A stretch of 64,000 nt of DNA from Candidatus Paraprevotella stercoravium (lineage in GTDB: Bacteria; Bacteroidota; Bacteroidia; Bacteroidales; Bacteroidaceae). The first letter of the stretch is position 1. Every line of letters begins with the position of its first letter. The DNA is taken from positions 18,320 to 82,319 of the forward strand of contig CALUIU010000008.1 in NCBI GenBank assembly GCA_944320795.1, written 5' to 3'. This document shows, piece by piece, positions 55,572 through 63,674 of this stretch. Both the position numbers and the translations under genes were made by a program. The notes below the pieces were generated by a model. It worked only from the letters and a program-made list of their open reading frames with translations, was not told where the DNA came from and searched no databases.

Positions 55572-55687
55572 AACTGTATGTTTACGGGTTATACAATTCG
55601 TACAGACGAATTCATGTCAAGGGGAGTGCGCCATGCTGATGTCCGGACAGAATGAATCTGCGTCTCCGGAGCCCGAAAAGCCATGCC

Positions 55688-55722
55688 GATAAAAAAAGGA
55701 TTGGTTTGTCAAAAAACAATTC
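55688..55722 (-). terminator. Terminator of the TPP riboswitch expression platform
   Basis: On the minus strand, GGAATTG pairs imperfectly with CAATCC, with a TTTGAC loop region, then T7 (55694-55688). The 5' arm uses bases that also form the 3' side of the aptamer's P1, the expected mutual exclusion. Confidence 0.7.
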
Positions 55723-55798
55723 CTACGTCGGTATAATCCGCTTCAGGTTCATAGGGTATGATCTCAGCCCGCCAAGCAAACGGGCACCCCTTTGTTTC
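55711..55798 (-). promoter_or_regulatory. TPP riboswitch (THI box)
   Basis: Minus-strand order of the conserved aptamer: GGGGTGCCCG, CGGGCTGAGATCATACCC, GAACCTGA, and CGTAGGAA. P2 (GCCCG/CGGGC) and a P4/P5 stem (GCGG/CCGA) form, and P1 pairs GAAACAA with TTGTTTT. The pyrimidine-sensing core CTGAGA and the pyrophosphate helix are intact. It precedes thiE-thiC-thi4, which fits feedback by thiamine pyrophosphate. Confidence 0.93.
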
Positions 55799-55809
55799 TT
55801 CGTCTGCCA

Positions 55810-55839
55810 CAAAGTTAGGAAAAAAAAATGAGAAACAAA
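55810..55839 (-). promoter_or_regulatory. thi operon promoter
   Basis: Minus-strand TAACTTTG (55817-55810) with TTTG (55839-55836) 18 nt upstream. The -33 element lies inside the terminator stem of the preceding gene. Confidence 0.68.
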
Positions 55840-55867
55840 GAAAATCTGTTTTTTTCTTTGTTTCTCA
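55829..55867 (-). terminator. Terminator after the DUF4251 gene
   Basis: 16-bp perfect stem TGAGAAACAAAGAAAA (55829-55844) with its complement (55852-55867), followed on the minus strand by T9. It overlaps the thi promoter. Confidence 0.88.
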
Positions 55868-55880
55868 CTCACGGAGGATA

Positions 55881-56381
55881 TTATTCCTCCAGTTCGCCGT
55901 GATAAGAGATGGATTGCCGGCGCATGGCCTGCACTCTGATGTCGGAAACTCCATTGTTCCACAGCGTAACATTATAGGTGTAAGTGTCTCCGTTGTTGCG
56001 CGCGTCGAAGGAGATCACGGTTTTCTCTTTCCGCTCCGGAGTGATTTTCAGGTTCATGACCGGTCCATCGAACACCAGTCCCTTGTCGTTGGGCATCTGG
56101 GGTGTATAGGCTTCGCCAAAGTAAGGCAGATCCGAGAACACGGAATCGTTGCGCAGTTCCAGAGAGTAATAAGTGGTGAGCGACCGGGCACGTCGGTTTT
56201 GCGGATACATCTGTGTGACGTGAATCTTGAAGGCTTTTTCCTGCAAGGCCTTTTTGACAATTTGAGCCGTGTCGCTGCTTCTGGCTATGTTTTGTCCTGT
56301 GGTACTGCGTGCGCATCCCGGAGTTATGGTCAGTGTGCATCCGCCGAGCAAGGTCAGGATGCAAAGATTTTTCAGTTTCAT
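55881..56381 (-). CDS. DUF4251 lipoprotein
   Basis: 166 residues from the ATG at 56381 (MKLKNLCILTLLGGCTL); an upstream in-frame ATG lacks the signal. A Cys in TPGCARS may be the lipidation site, or the signal peptide ends there. The body has DUF4251-like features: ARSLTTYYSLELRNDSVFSDLPYFGEAY and FDGPVMNLKITPERK. Envelope protein of unknown role, common in Bacteroidales. Confidence 0.8.
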   Translation of the reverse strand: MKLKNLCILTLLGGCTLTITPGCARSTTGQNIARSSDTAQIVKKALQEKAFKIHVTQMYPQNRRARSLTTYYSLELRNDSVFSDLPYFGEAYTPQMPNDKGLVFDGPVMNLKITPERKEKTVISFDARNNGDTYTYNVTLWNNGVSDIRVQAMRRQSISYHGELEE

Positions 56382-56598
56382 AGTGGTTTGTTTTTCTTTG
56401 ATTCTGTTTTGTTTCGGGGTAAATATACGGATAATATGACAAACGCTATTGTTCCGATAGGAAGAATAAACCAAAAATAAAGAATATTAAGCGCGGGGAT
56501 GTTTGCTATAAAACCATGTTACTGGTTAAGAGTATTGTATTTGGATGGTGAGGCTGTTGAGGTAAGATGGATCAAAGTAAGGGAGGGGATAAAAAGGG

Positions 56599-56628
56599 GA
56601 AAGGCCTTACCCGAGGGTAAGGCCTTTC
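56599..56628 (-). terminator. rpsP terminator
   Basis: 14-bp perfect arms 56599-56612 and 56615-56628, core AAAGGCCTTACCC, ending in CCCCTTTTT on the minus strand. Confidence 0.85.
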
Positions 56629-56668
56629 TAAAATGTTTGTTTGAAAGAAGCGAAAGAAATTAAAATGT

Positions 56669-57205
56669 TTATGCTTCAGCAGGAGTTTCAGTTTCTTCTG
56701 CAGTAGCCTCGGCAGCAGCCTCTGTCTCAGCCTGAGCAGCAGCGGCAGCAGCTTTCTTTTCAGCTACTTTCTTAGCGATCTCTTCATTAATTTTCTTCTC
56801 AGCGTCCAGACGAGCAGCAGCAGCAGCTTTAGCGTCAGCAGCCTTCTTTGCTTCGAAAGCCTCGATACCCTTCTGCTTGTCGCTCTTCCAAGCCTCGAAT
56901 TTAGCCTGAGCGGTAGCCTCATCAAAAGCACCCTTCTTTACACCGCCACGCAGGTGCTTCATCAAGTATACACCTTCGTTAGAAAGAATGTTGCGAACAG
57001 TATCAGTTGGCTGTGCGCCAGCTTCTACCCAATAAAGAGCGCGATCGAATTTCAAATCTACAGTGGCCGGATTGGTATTCGGGTTGTAAGTACCAATTTT
57101 CTCTGTAAACTTACCATCACGTGGTGCTCTTACGTCAGCGATAACGATGCTATAGAATGCATAGCTCTTACGTCCTCTACGCTGTAATCTGATTTTAGTT
57201 GCCAT
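56669..57205 (-). CDS. rpsP: 30S ribosomal protein S16 with long C-terminal extension
   Basis: 178 residues. Residues 1-80 are S16 ([57 protein letters not shown]). E. coli S16 is about 82 residues, so roughly 95 more follow. They are rich in Ala, Lys and Glu and are likely helical, with an acidic end ([18 protein letters not shown]). Extended S16 is usual in Bacteroidetes; the tail's role is unknown. It is monocistronic, promoter 57263-57293. Confidence 0.95.
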   Translation of the reverse strand: MATKIRLQRRGRKSYAFYSIVIADVRAPRDGKFTEKIGTYNPNTNPATVDLKFDRALYWVEAGAQPTDTVRNILSNEGVYLMKHLRGGVKKGAFDEATAQAKFEAWKSDKQKGIEAFEAKKAADAKAAAAARLDAEKKINEEIAKKVAEKKAAAAAAQAETEAAAEATAEETETPAEA

Positions 57206-57528
57206 AAATAATTTTTAATTGTTTATAGGTTTGAAATATGCCATTAACTCGTAATAGCGGCGCAAAGGTATAATAAATCTTTGATATACCAAAGGGTCAA
57301 GGCCTGTTTTTTTATAAGGAACGCTATTTTAACGATTGTTCTTTTTTCGATAGCATGTGTTTTTTAAAAAGTATTTTGTGAACTCAAGGAATAATCTGAT
57401 TTTAATATAAAATTATGTTAATCCGTTTTTATGTTACTCTTAATACATAATAAAAATCGTTATCGTTTAAATATTAGATAACATTTCTTTTTTATATTTG
57501 GCGATATTAACTGAAATATTTTACCTAT
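57206..57528. other. Divergent gap between rpsP and the transglutaminase gene
   Basis: 323 bases. The left end holds the rpsP promoter. A plus-strand -7 box TATATTTG (57493-57500) lies 29 nt before the ATG at 57529. The middle is AT-rich with nothing recognised. Confidence 0.55.
57263..57293 (-). promoter_or_regulatory. rpsP promoter
   Basis: Minus-strand TACCTTTG (57270-57263) with TTTG (57293-57290) 19 nt upstream; strong match to both elements. Leader about 50 nt. Confidence 0.75.
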
Positions 57529-58764
57529 ATGAAAAAAACATTACCTTTTTTCTGTGCTCTTTTATGTGCAGGTGCTTTGGTCTCATGTAGTACACAGATG
57601 GATGATATGCAGTTGTCGAATCCGACAGATAAGATTGAAACTGGAAATTCAGATTCTGATCAGTTTTTCCCTGTAGAGGATGATGCTGTCGCTCTGGAAG
57701 GAACTTGTCATCAAAAATCCATGCAGCTTCTCCATGCCGGTAATCCGGAACAGGCGCTTTCTCTCTATGATACAAAGATTACTGAGGAGCAGTATCAGGA
57801 AATCAAAGACTATGTGGATAAGATTGTAGTAGGAATGACATCCCAAAAAGCCATTCACGATTGTCTTTTGACATGGGTTTATAATAGTATTGAGCATACA
57901 CAATCAGATAATGATCCTTATCCTGTGTTTAAGAATCGAAAAGGAATCTGTCAGGGAAAGTCCAATTTGCTTAAAGTAATGCTTCTTTCTCAGAATATTC
58001 CGGTTGTCAGTGTCAATGGATTTGCATGGGGACTGGGACATGCATGGCTGTATACTTGTCTGGATGGAGTCTGGTATTTGAGCGATCCGACCAATAATTT
58101 TTCGATGCCGGAAACTGATCCTGGTTGTAATGATTTGCAACCTTATTTCTTGGAATGGACCGTATATGAGGATGACAAATCTTTGGTAGAATATAGTGGT
58201 AATGAGCTGACCTTGATAAAAGTGAAGTCCGGAGATACCAAGTATACGGTGCCTTACAGTGCCGGTGGTTTTGTACTTACAGCTTTCAATCCTGAGTCTG
58301 CGCTTCCGGAAAATATCCGGGAAGTTTATATCGGAAAGAACATTGTTTCCCTTGGCTATCAGGGACTGATTGGCCTGAAAGTTCATGGTAAGAATATTGA
58401 GCAGGTACATGTTGATCCGGCAAATCCTTATCTGGAGGAATATGAAGGAGTGGTTTACCTGAAGGACGGAGATACGCATATGCCATATTATATTCCTGAT
58501 CAGATTAAGCGCATTGTTCTTAAACCATATAAGATTTATGGAAAAGGTGTAGTTGGAGGACATCAGAATGTAGAGGAGATCGTATTCCCTGAAGGTGTAG
58601 AGGCTATTACCGATTATGCTGTGGAGAATTGTCCGAATTTGAAACGGATTTATGTACCGGAAAATGCCGTTCTTGGAAAACGTGCCTTCCGTAATGTACC
58701 TCAGGATTGTGAAGTAATCCGTCAGAAGACCGAGACTGGTATTCCGACCATTACCGTTGATTAA
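57529..58764 (+). CDS. Transglutaminase-like lipoprotein with BspA-type repeats
   Basis: 411 residues. Lipobox LVSC (C20). A transglutaminase-like fold covers about 75-200 with the triad C141 (GICQGKSNL), H171 (LGHAWLY) and D186 (YLSDPTNN). A linker is followed by leucine-rich repeats of the BspA/LRR_5 type (VEEIVFPEGVEAITDYAVENCPNLKRIYVPENAVLGKRAF in parts). Surface lipoprotein, probably a peptidase or cross-linker fold with a binding tail. Confidence 0.83.
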   Translation: MKKTLPFFCALLCAGALVSCSTQMDDMQLSNPTDKIETGNSDSDQFFPVEDDAVALEGTCHQKSMQLLHAGNPEQALSLYDTKITEEQYQEIKDYVDKIVVGMTSQKAIHDCLLTWVYNSIEHTQSDNDPYPVFKNRKGICQGKSNLLKVMLLSQNIPVVSVNGFAWGLGHAWLYTCLDGVWYLSDPTNNFSMPETDPGCNDLQPYFLEWTVYEDDKSLVEYSGNELTLIKVKSGDTKYTVPYSAGGFVLTAFNPESALPENIREVYIGKNIVSLGYQGLIGLKVHGKNIEQVHVDPANPYLEEYEGVVYLKDGDTHMPYYIPDQIKRIVLKPYKIYGKGVVGGHQNVEEIVFPEGVEAITDYAVENCPNLKRIYVPENAVLGKRAFRNVPQDCEVIRQKTETGIPTITVD

Positions 58765-58808
58765 ATCCGAAGACAGATTCCGATTTTCGGAAATGTTTTT
58801 CTGAAATA

Positions 58809-58866
58809 AAAAAGCCCTTCCGGCGCGTTCCATCCCGAGTGAATGGAGTTGCCGGAAGGGCTTTTT
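58809..58866. terminator. Bidirectional terminator, transglutaminase gene / OPT gene
   Basis: 16-bp perfect stem AAAAAGCCCTTCCGGC (58809-58824) with GCCGGAAGGGCTTTTT (58851-58866), 26-nt loop. Confidence 0.9.
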
Positions 58867-58900
58867 GTATGGTTTTCTCCAGTAGGAGAGAAGCATATGT

Positions 58901-60880
58901 TTATTTCTTCACCATCAGGCAGCTTTTGATGATGTAGCAGATGAGCACCACATAAACTACGAGCGACAGTGCTTCGCTCCATGGATTGGCCCACCAGTCG
59001 CCAAACTCGAATGAGATACCGCCAAACTTCATGGCTGCGCTTACTACACCCATCAGTGCACCACCGGCAATGAAGCCCGAAGCGATCAGAGTACCGCGTT
59101 CGTTGCGCAACTCATTCAGAGCTGTGTCCTTGCTGCGGCTATTTACATACCAGTTGATGATACCGCCTACCAGCAACGGCAAGTTCAGTTCCAACGGGAT
59201 GAACATACCCAGAGCGAATGCCAAAGCCGATACGTTGCACAGCGTGAGCACGATGGCGATTACGGCACCGATACCATAGAGTAGCCAAGGCGCTCCGGCA
59301 CCACTCATCAGCGGTTCGATCACAGCCGCCATAGCGTTGGCCTGAGGGGCAGCCAGCTGTCCGCTGGTGAATCCGTATGTCTTGTTCAGAATCATGATGA
59401 CAGCGGCTACGGTAGCGGCTGACACCAGGGTGCCGAGGAACTTGTAGGTTTCCTGTTTCTTTGGGGTGCTTCCCAACCAGTAGCCGATCTTCAGGTCAGT
59501 AACAAACGAACCAGCGCTGGCCAGAGCCGTACAAACCACACCGCCCATGATGAGTGCTGCCACCATACCGCCGGTGCCTTTCAGACCTACGGCCACCATG
59601 ATGATGGAAGCCAGAATCAGCGTCATTAGTGTCATGCCCGAAACCGGATTGCTACCCACGATGGCGATGGCGTTGGCCGCTACGGTGGTGAACAGGAAAG
59701 AGATGACTGCCACGAGCAGGATACCCACAATGGCAAAGAGCAGATTGCCCTGCATGATGTCCAGATAGAAGAACAGGAAGATGGCGATGAGCGTGATCAC
59801 GGAGCCGATGGCTACAATCTTCATGGACAGGTCGCGCTGTGTGCGCTCCACCTGCTTGTCGCCTTCGTTCTTTCCCTTCATTTCCTGGGCGGCCAGGGAT
59901 ACGGCTCCCTTGATGATGCTCCAGCTCTTGATGATGCCTATGATACCCGCCATGGCGATACCGCCGATACCGATACTCTTGGCATAGGCAAAGATCTGTT
60001 CGGGCGAAGCACTCGCTGCGGCAATCACTTCACTGCCGCCGCTCACATTCAGGTCGGGCCAGATGGCGGCAATCAGTGGGATGATGACCCACCATACGGC
60101 TACGGAACCCAGACAGATGATGAGGGAATATTTGAAGCCCACGATGTAGCCCATACCCAATACGGCTGCACCGGTATTGATCTTGAACACTAATTTGGCT
60201 TTGTCGGCCAGATCTGCTCCCCACTGCATACAGCGGGTGGTGAAGTTTTCATTCCACAGACCGAAGGTGGCCACGGCGAAGTCATACAGTCCGCCAATCA
60301 GTCCGGCAATGACCAGATGCTTGGCTTGTCCACCGCCTTTCTCGCCCGAGATAAGCACCTGAGTGGAAGCGGTGGCTTCAGGGAACGGATATTTTCCGTG
60401 CATGTCCTTCACGAAATATTTGCGGAAGGGGATCAGGAAGAGGATGCCCAGTACACCGCCCAACAATGAGGCGATGAACACCTCCATGAAGTTTACCGTC
60501 ATTTCCGGGTACTTGGCCTGTAGGATATACAGCGCCGGCAGCGTGAAGATGGCTCCTGATACCACCATGCCCGAACAGGCACCGATGCTTTGAATCATCA
60601 CGTTCTCGCCCAAAGCGCCTTTGCGACGGGTGGCTCCGGCCACGCCTACGGCAATGATGGTGATGGGGATGGCGGCTTCAAACACCTGACCCACTTTCAG
60701 TCCCAGATAGGCGGTAGCTGCCGAGAAGATCACGGCCATGATCACACCCCATAGTACCGACCACAGATTCACTTCTTTGTACTGTCGTTTCGGTGACATG
60801 AGCGGTTCGTACTGCTCGCCCGGTTTCAATTCCCGAAAGGCATTCTCGGGTAGACCGGTAAATTTTTCTTGATTTTCCAT
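58901..60880 (-). CDS. OPT-family oligopeptide/metal transporter
   Basis: 659 residues, about fourteen hydrophobic helices. N-terminal LPENAFRELKPGEQYEPLM, then AATAYLGLKVGQVFEAAIP and FPEATASTQVLISGEKGG match the OPT/YSL superfamily. Proteins of this kind carry peptides or metal chelates; bacterial members are mostly uncharacterised. It is monocistronic with promoter 60922-60953. Confidence 0.9.
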   Translation of the reverse strand: MENQEKFTGLPENAFRELKPGEQYEPLMSPKRQYKEVNLWSVLWGVIMAVIFSAATAYLGLKVGQVFEAAIPITIIAVGVAGATRRKGALGENVMIQSIGACSGMVVSGAIFTLPALYILQAKYPEMTVNFMEVFIASLLGGVLGILFLIPFRKYFVKDMHGKYPFPEATASTQVLISGEKGGGQAKHLVIAGLIGGLYDFAVATFGLWNENFTTRCMQWGADLADKAKLVFKINTGAAVLGMGYIVGFKYSLIICLGSVAVWWVIIPLIAAIWPDLNVSGGSEVIAAASASPEQIFAYAKSIGIGGIAMAGIIGIIKSWSIIKGAVSLAAQEMKGKNEGDKQVERTQRDLSMKIVAIGSVITLIAIFLFFYLDIMQGNLLFAIVGILLVAVISFLFTTVAANAIAIVGSNPVSGMTLMTLILASIIMVAVGLKGTGGMVAALIMGGVVCTALASAGSFVTDLKIGYWLGSTPKKQETYKFLGTLVSAATVAAVIMILNKTYGFTSGQLAAPQANAMAAVIEPLMSGAGAPWLLYGIGAVIAIVLTLCNVSALAFALGMFIPLELNLPLLVGGIINWYVNSRSKDTALNELRNERGTLIASGFIAGGALMGVVSAAMKFGGISFEFGDWWANPWSEALSLVVYVVLICYIIKSCLMVKK

Positions 60881-60921
60881 AAGGGTAAACAGTTATTGTT
60901 AATAATTAAAATCCGAAAGAG

Positions 60922-60953
60922 CAAAATTAAGAATTTTATACGATTTGCACAAC
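60922..60953 (-). promoter_or_regulatory. OPT transporter promoter
   Basis: Minus-strand TAATTTTG (60929-60922) and GTTG (60953-60950) 20 nt upstream; leader about 35 nt. Confidence 0.6.
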
Positions 60954-60994
60954 TGTACCCTTACATTTTGACAAAATGAAAAAGGAATGCGCCT

Positions 60995-61705
60995 CTACCA
61001 GCTGAGGCGCATTCCTAATTCTATGCTAAAGTTTAGCGGTTTGTCGGTATAGATGGTTTGAATACTTTTATCGGACACCATGTGCCAGGCCAGTCCCGGT
61101 TCGGCATAGATGCCCAAATGATGAGTGCAGTTGAACTGGATGCCTGCTCCGCATAGCGCGGTATATTGCAGCCCCTGTATGCCGATGTTGTTCCGTTCGG
61201 AACTTACTTTCTGCTTTTCCTTATAATAGTCTGTGGTTTCCGTTCCGGCAATGTCCTTTTCAAAGAGCATTCCGGCTTGCGCATAGGTCTGCCAGTAGCG
61301 ATTTTGCCAGAAAATGTAGTTTACCTTAATTGGAATGCCCAGCAGATGTAATTTTTGGTTTGTTTTATAAAAATAGCTATTGCCTCCCGAACGTAGCTCC
61401 GAGCGTAGCAGGGTGTAGGTAAGTCCGCTTTCCAGACTCCAGACATTGTTCAACTTGTATTGGAACTTTATACCTCCTGTAATGGGTTGATGATGATTGA
61501 CATCTGTTTCCGGAGCCCTATCTTTGTTATAAAGCAGAATGTCTGTCAGGTGTGAATTTCCCCACGAACTGCCGTTAATGGTGGTAGTATGGAATTTTCC
61601 CTTATTGATATCTCCCTGACCACTATAGTTCAATTGCGATTGGGGCATGTTTTGTGATGCGGCCATAGCCAGCGTCCAGCGGCCACTGCCTGAGATAGCT
61701 TTGGT
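60995..61705 (-). pseudogene. Truncated outer-membrane beta-barrel protein
   Basis: The frame is open from just after a TAA at 61708-61706, through SGSGRWTLAMAAS, to a C-terminal LSIELGMRLSW-type end (aromatic last residue). The visible 224-residue annotated frame from the ATG at 61666 has alternating beta strands: GGIKFQYKLNNVWSLESGLTY, LLGIPIKVNYIFW, LGIYAEPGLAWHM. There is no signal peptide. Related Bacteroides proteins have an N-terminal helix and linker before GRW, which is missing here. It looks like a 5'-truncated gene; translation may still occur. Confidence 0.6.
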
Positions 61706-61751
61706 TTAACATTCTTTTGCTTTTATGCCTTCTGGATAGGGATAATCTTTG

Positions 61752-62222
61752 TTAGAAAAGGCCTATGAACCACATCATCAGCCGGCCTACCCACATGGCA
61801 AGCAGATAGATGAGCACGCAGAGCAACACAATGGCCAAAGCCATCCATATGGCCTTACGGCGTACGGCGTTTATGGTTGCCCGGTCTTTCTCTACATAAC
61901 GGGTAATCATCCGGCAGTTTTGGATAAACGAACGGTTTATAAAATCAAGTATAGCACCCACTCCAAAAGGGAGCATACCTAGAAGTACATCGGTCAGCAT
62001 ATTGTAGATAACGGCTAAGGTAAGAGGCAACGAACGGATCTGAACGATGCATAGATAAATGAGCGGCAGTGAGAGTAGCGCAGTCGTTACGTCGCCGGCA
62101 CCGGGAATCAGACCGATGAGCGGGTCCAGATAGTACCGGTCCATCCATTGTGCCAGCTTTTTCATAAAGAGGAAGGAAGCCGATTGTTGTATGTCTTGTT
62201 TTTGTTTGTATGAAGTATTCAT
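61752..62222 (-). CDS. DUF4112 membrane protein
   Basis: 156 residues. Contains the DUF4112 core LAQWMDRYYLDPLIGLIPGAGDVTT and GAILDFINRSFIQN, and two or three helices (about 50-100 and 127-150). Unknown function; the family is widespread in Bacteroidetes and some plants. It may have a role in membrane or cell-shape processes, unproven. Confidence 0.82.
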   Translation of the reverse strand: MNTSYKQKQDIQQSASFLFMKKLAQWMDRYYLDPLIGLIPGAGDVTTALLSLPLIYLCIVQIRSLPLTLAVIYNMLTDVLLGMLPFGVGAILDFINRSFIQNCRMITRYVEKDRATINAVRRKAIWMALAIVLLCVLIYLLAMWVGRLMMWFIGLF

Positions 62223-62374
62223 AAAAAGGATAATCTTTTGGATATAAGTTAAGCGTTCATGAATCTCTTTATAGATGATTATCTATGAAGAGAGATTTCT
62301 TGTGGCCGTATGACCGTCATTGAGTTTTTAGATGTATTTTTAATCTTGGGCCGTTATTTGATGAGCAGTCTTCA

Positions 62375-62965
62375 TTAGAATGATTGGGTGTTCTTTATTT
62401 CTTCCGGGAGCAATTGCCGAATCACTCGGCAGGGATTTCCCACTGCCAGCGAGTTGGCCGGAATATCTTTAGTTACCACGCTTCCGGCTCCGATTACGCA
62501 GTTGTCGCCGATGGTGACTCCGGGCAGTACGCACACTTGTGCTCCGATCCACACGTTATTGCCCACACGGATGGGATAGGCATACTCCAGTCCCCGATTG
62601 CGTGGTTCCACTTGTAACGGGTGTCCGGCGGTGTAGAAACCGCAGTTGGGGGCCACAAACACATTGTCACCAAAAGTAACTTTCGCACCGTCGAGGATAA
62701 CACAGTTTACATTCATATAGAAATTCTCTCCGATTTCTATATTATACCCGTAATCACAATAGAACGGCTGCTCGATGAGAAACTGTTTTCCGGTGTGTCC
62801 CAACAGGTGGCGCATCAGCTCGGCGCGCTCTTCAGTTTGCAGTGGCGACAGGCGGTTGTATTCAAAACAAAGCTGTTTGCACTGTTGGCGCTCAGCAATC
62901 AGTTCGGCGTCGTTGTTGGCATCATACCATTCGCCACTGTGACATTTTTCTTTTTCTGTTCGCAT
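62375..62965 (-). CDS. Sugar O-acetyltransferase, maltose acetyltransferase type
   Basis: 196 residues. N-terminal Mac domain (CHSGEWYDANNDAELIAERQ), then left-handed beta-helix hexapeptide repeats (YGYNIEIGENFYMNVNCVILDGAKVTFGDN in parts, VGNNVWIGAQVCVLPGVTIGDNCVIGAGSVV) with catalytic His in YTAGHPL. It transfers acetyl from acetyl-CoA to a sugar or similar acceptor. It is 19 nt downstream of the membrane-protein gene at 62985, so the two are probably cotranscribed. Confidence 0.92.
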   Translation of the reverse strand: MRTEKEKCHSGEWYDANNDAELIAERQQCKQLCFEYNRLSPLQTEERAELMRHLLGHTGKQFLIEQPFYCDYGYNIEIGENFYMNVNCVILDGAKVTFGDNVFVAPNCGFYTAGHPLQVEPRNRGLEYAYPIRVGNNVWIGAQVCVLPGVTIGDNCVIGAGSVVTKDIPANSLAVGNPCRVIRQLLPEEIKNTQSF

Positions 62966-62984
62966 GATTTTTCATTATATGTGG

Positions 62985-63674
62985 TTAGTGCTTTTTCCGG
63001 GCTGCGATAGCTAGAATAACTCCTAAAGCTACGCCTAACAGTGCAGCGAAAAGTACGCGTAAATCTTCCGGAAGTAGGAATGTTATCGTGTGTGCCGGAA
63101 ACCAAAATAGAGGAATGGTCTTTTTGAATACAAAGTTCCATTGTATTTGCCAGTTCAGATTTTGCAGGATGCTTCCCATAGGAATAGGGGTGAACAGTCC
63201 TTTGAGTGTTCCTCCTGTATTCAGAATATGTGTGTCAGTAATTTTATGTAGCGTCATGAATACAGGAGCAAAGATGCAGTTCATGGTTACGGATATGGCA
63301 AAAGCCAGAGCTATCTTTTTCAGGCAGAGTGGGCCGGCCATAACGGCTGTGGGATCGCTTACGCCCAAATACTCGGCAAAAGCCGGTACTCCTTTGGAAA
63401 AGACGACAAAAGCCATGTTAATACCCATTCCTAAAAAGCCCCAAACGAGAGCTCGAGGAAGTACCCCGAAGCTCGGGTAATAATATTTGCCTGAACTGAT
63501 GCGCAGACCAAGCAATTCGCCCATAGTAGAAAGAAGGGCAAATTTCAGAAAACTCATGATCATGCCGTGTGCAGCATTAAAAGACTGATATTCGTTGTAG
63601 AGACTATCAGAAAATACAAACGGCAGGAATATCAGAAGGATGATACTTGAAAATATGAAATCTGATTTTTTCAT
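62985..63674 (-). CDS. Integral membrane protein, Mpv17-like layout
   Basis: 229 residues, about four to six helices. LGLRISSGKYYYPSFGVLPRALVWGFLG in the first half and NWQIQWNFVFKKTIPLFWFPAHTITFLLPEDLR near the end resemble the conserved W-x-WP-x-x-Q-x-x-NF layout of Mpv17/PMP22 proteins only loosely. Assignment is therefore tentative; a membrane protein of unknown role is the safe reading. Confidence 0.6.
   Translation of the reverse strand: MKKSDFIFSSIILLIFLPFVFSDSLYNEYQSFNAAHGMIMSFLKFALLSTMGELLGLRISSGKYYYPSFGVLPRALVWGFLGMGINMAFVVFSKGVPAFAEYLGVSDPTAVMAGPLCLKKIALAFAISVTMNCIFAPVFMTLHKITDTHILNTGGTLKGLFTPIPMGSILQNLNWQIQWNFVFKKTIPLFWFPAHTITFLLPEDLRVLFAALLGVALGVILAIAARKKH

Larger units (their letters stand above)
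55572..55880. other. thi leader region
   Basis: 309 bases between thiE and the DUF4251 gene. It contains the riboswitch, its terminator, the promoter and the upstream terminator. The 116 bases between the riboswitch terminator and thiE hold no supported gene. Confidence 0.6.

Noticed and set aside
55591..55685. 31-codon minus-strand frame (MAFRAPETQIHS...) between the TPP terminator and thiE
   Set aside because: No similarity to ThiS or another thi protein, and no initiation signal; treated as leader.
57904..58896. 330-residue frame antisense to the transglutaminase lipoprotein
   Set aside because: No motif or signal; the sense gene has a complete catalytic triad and lipobox.
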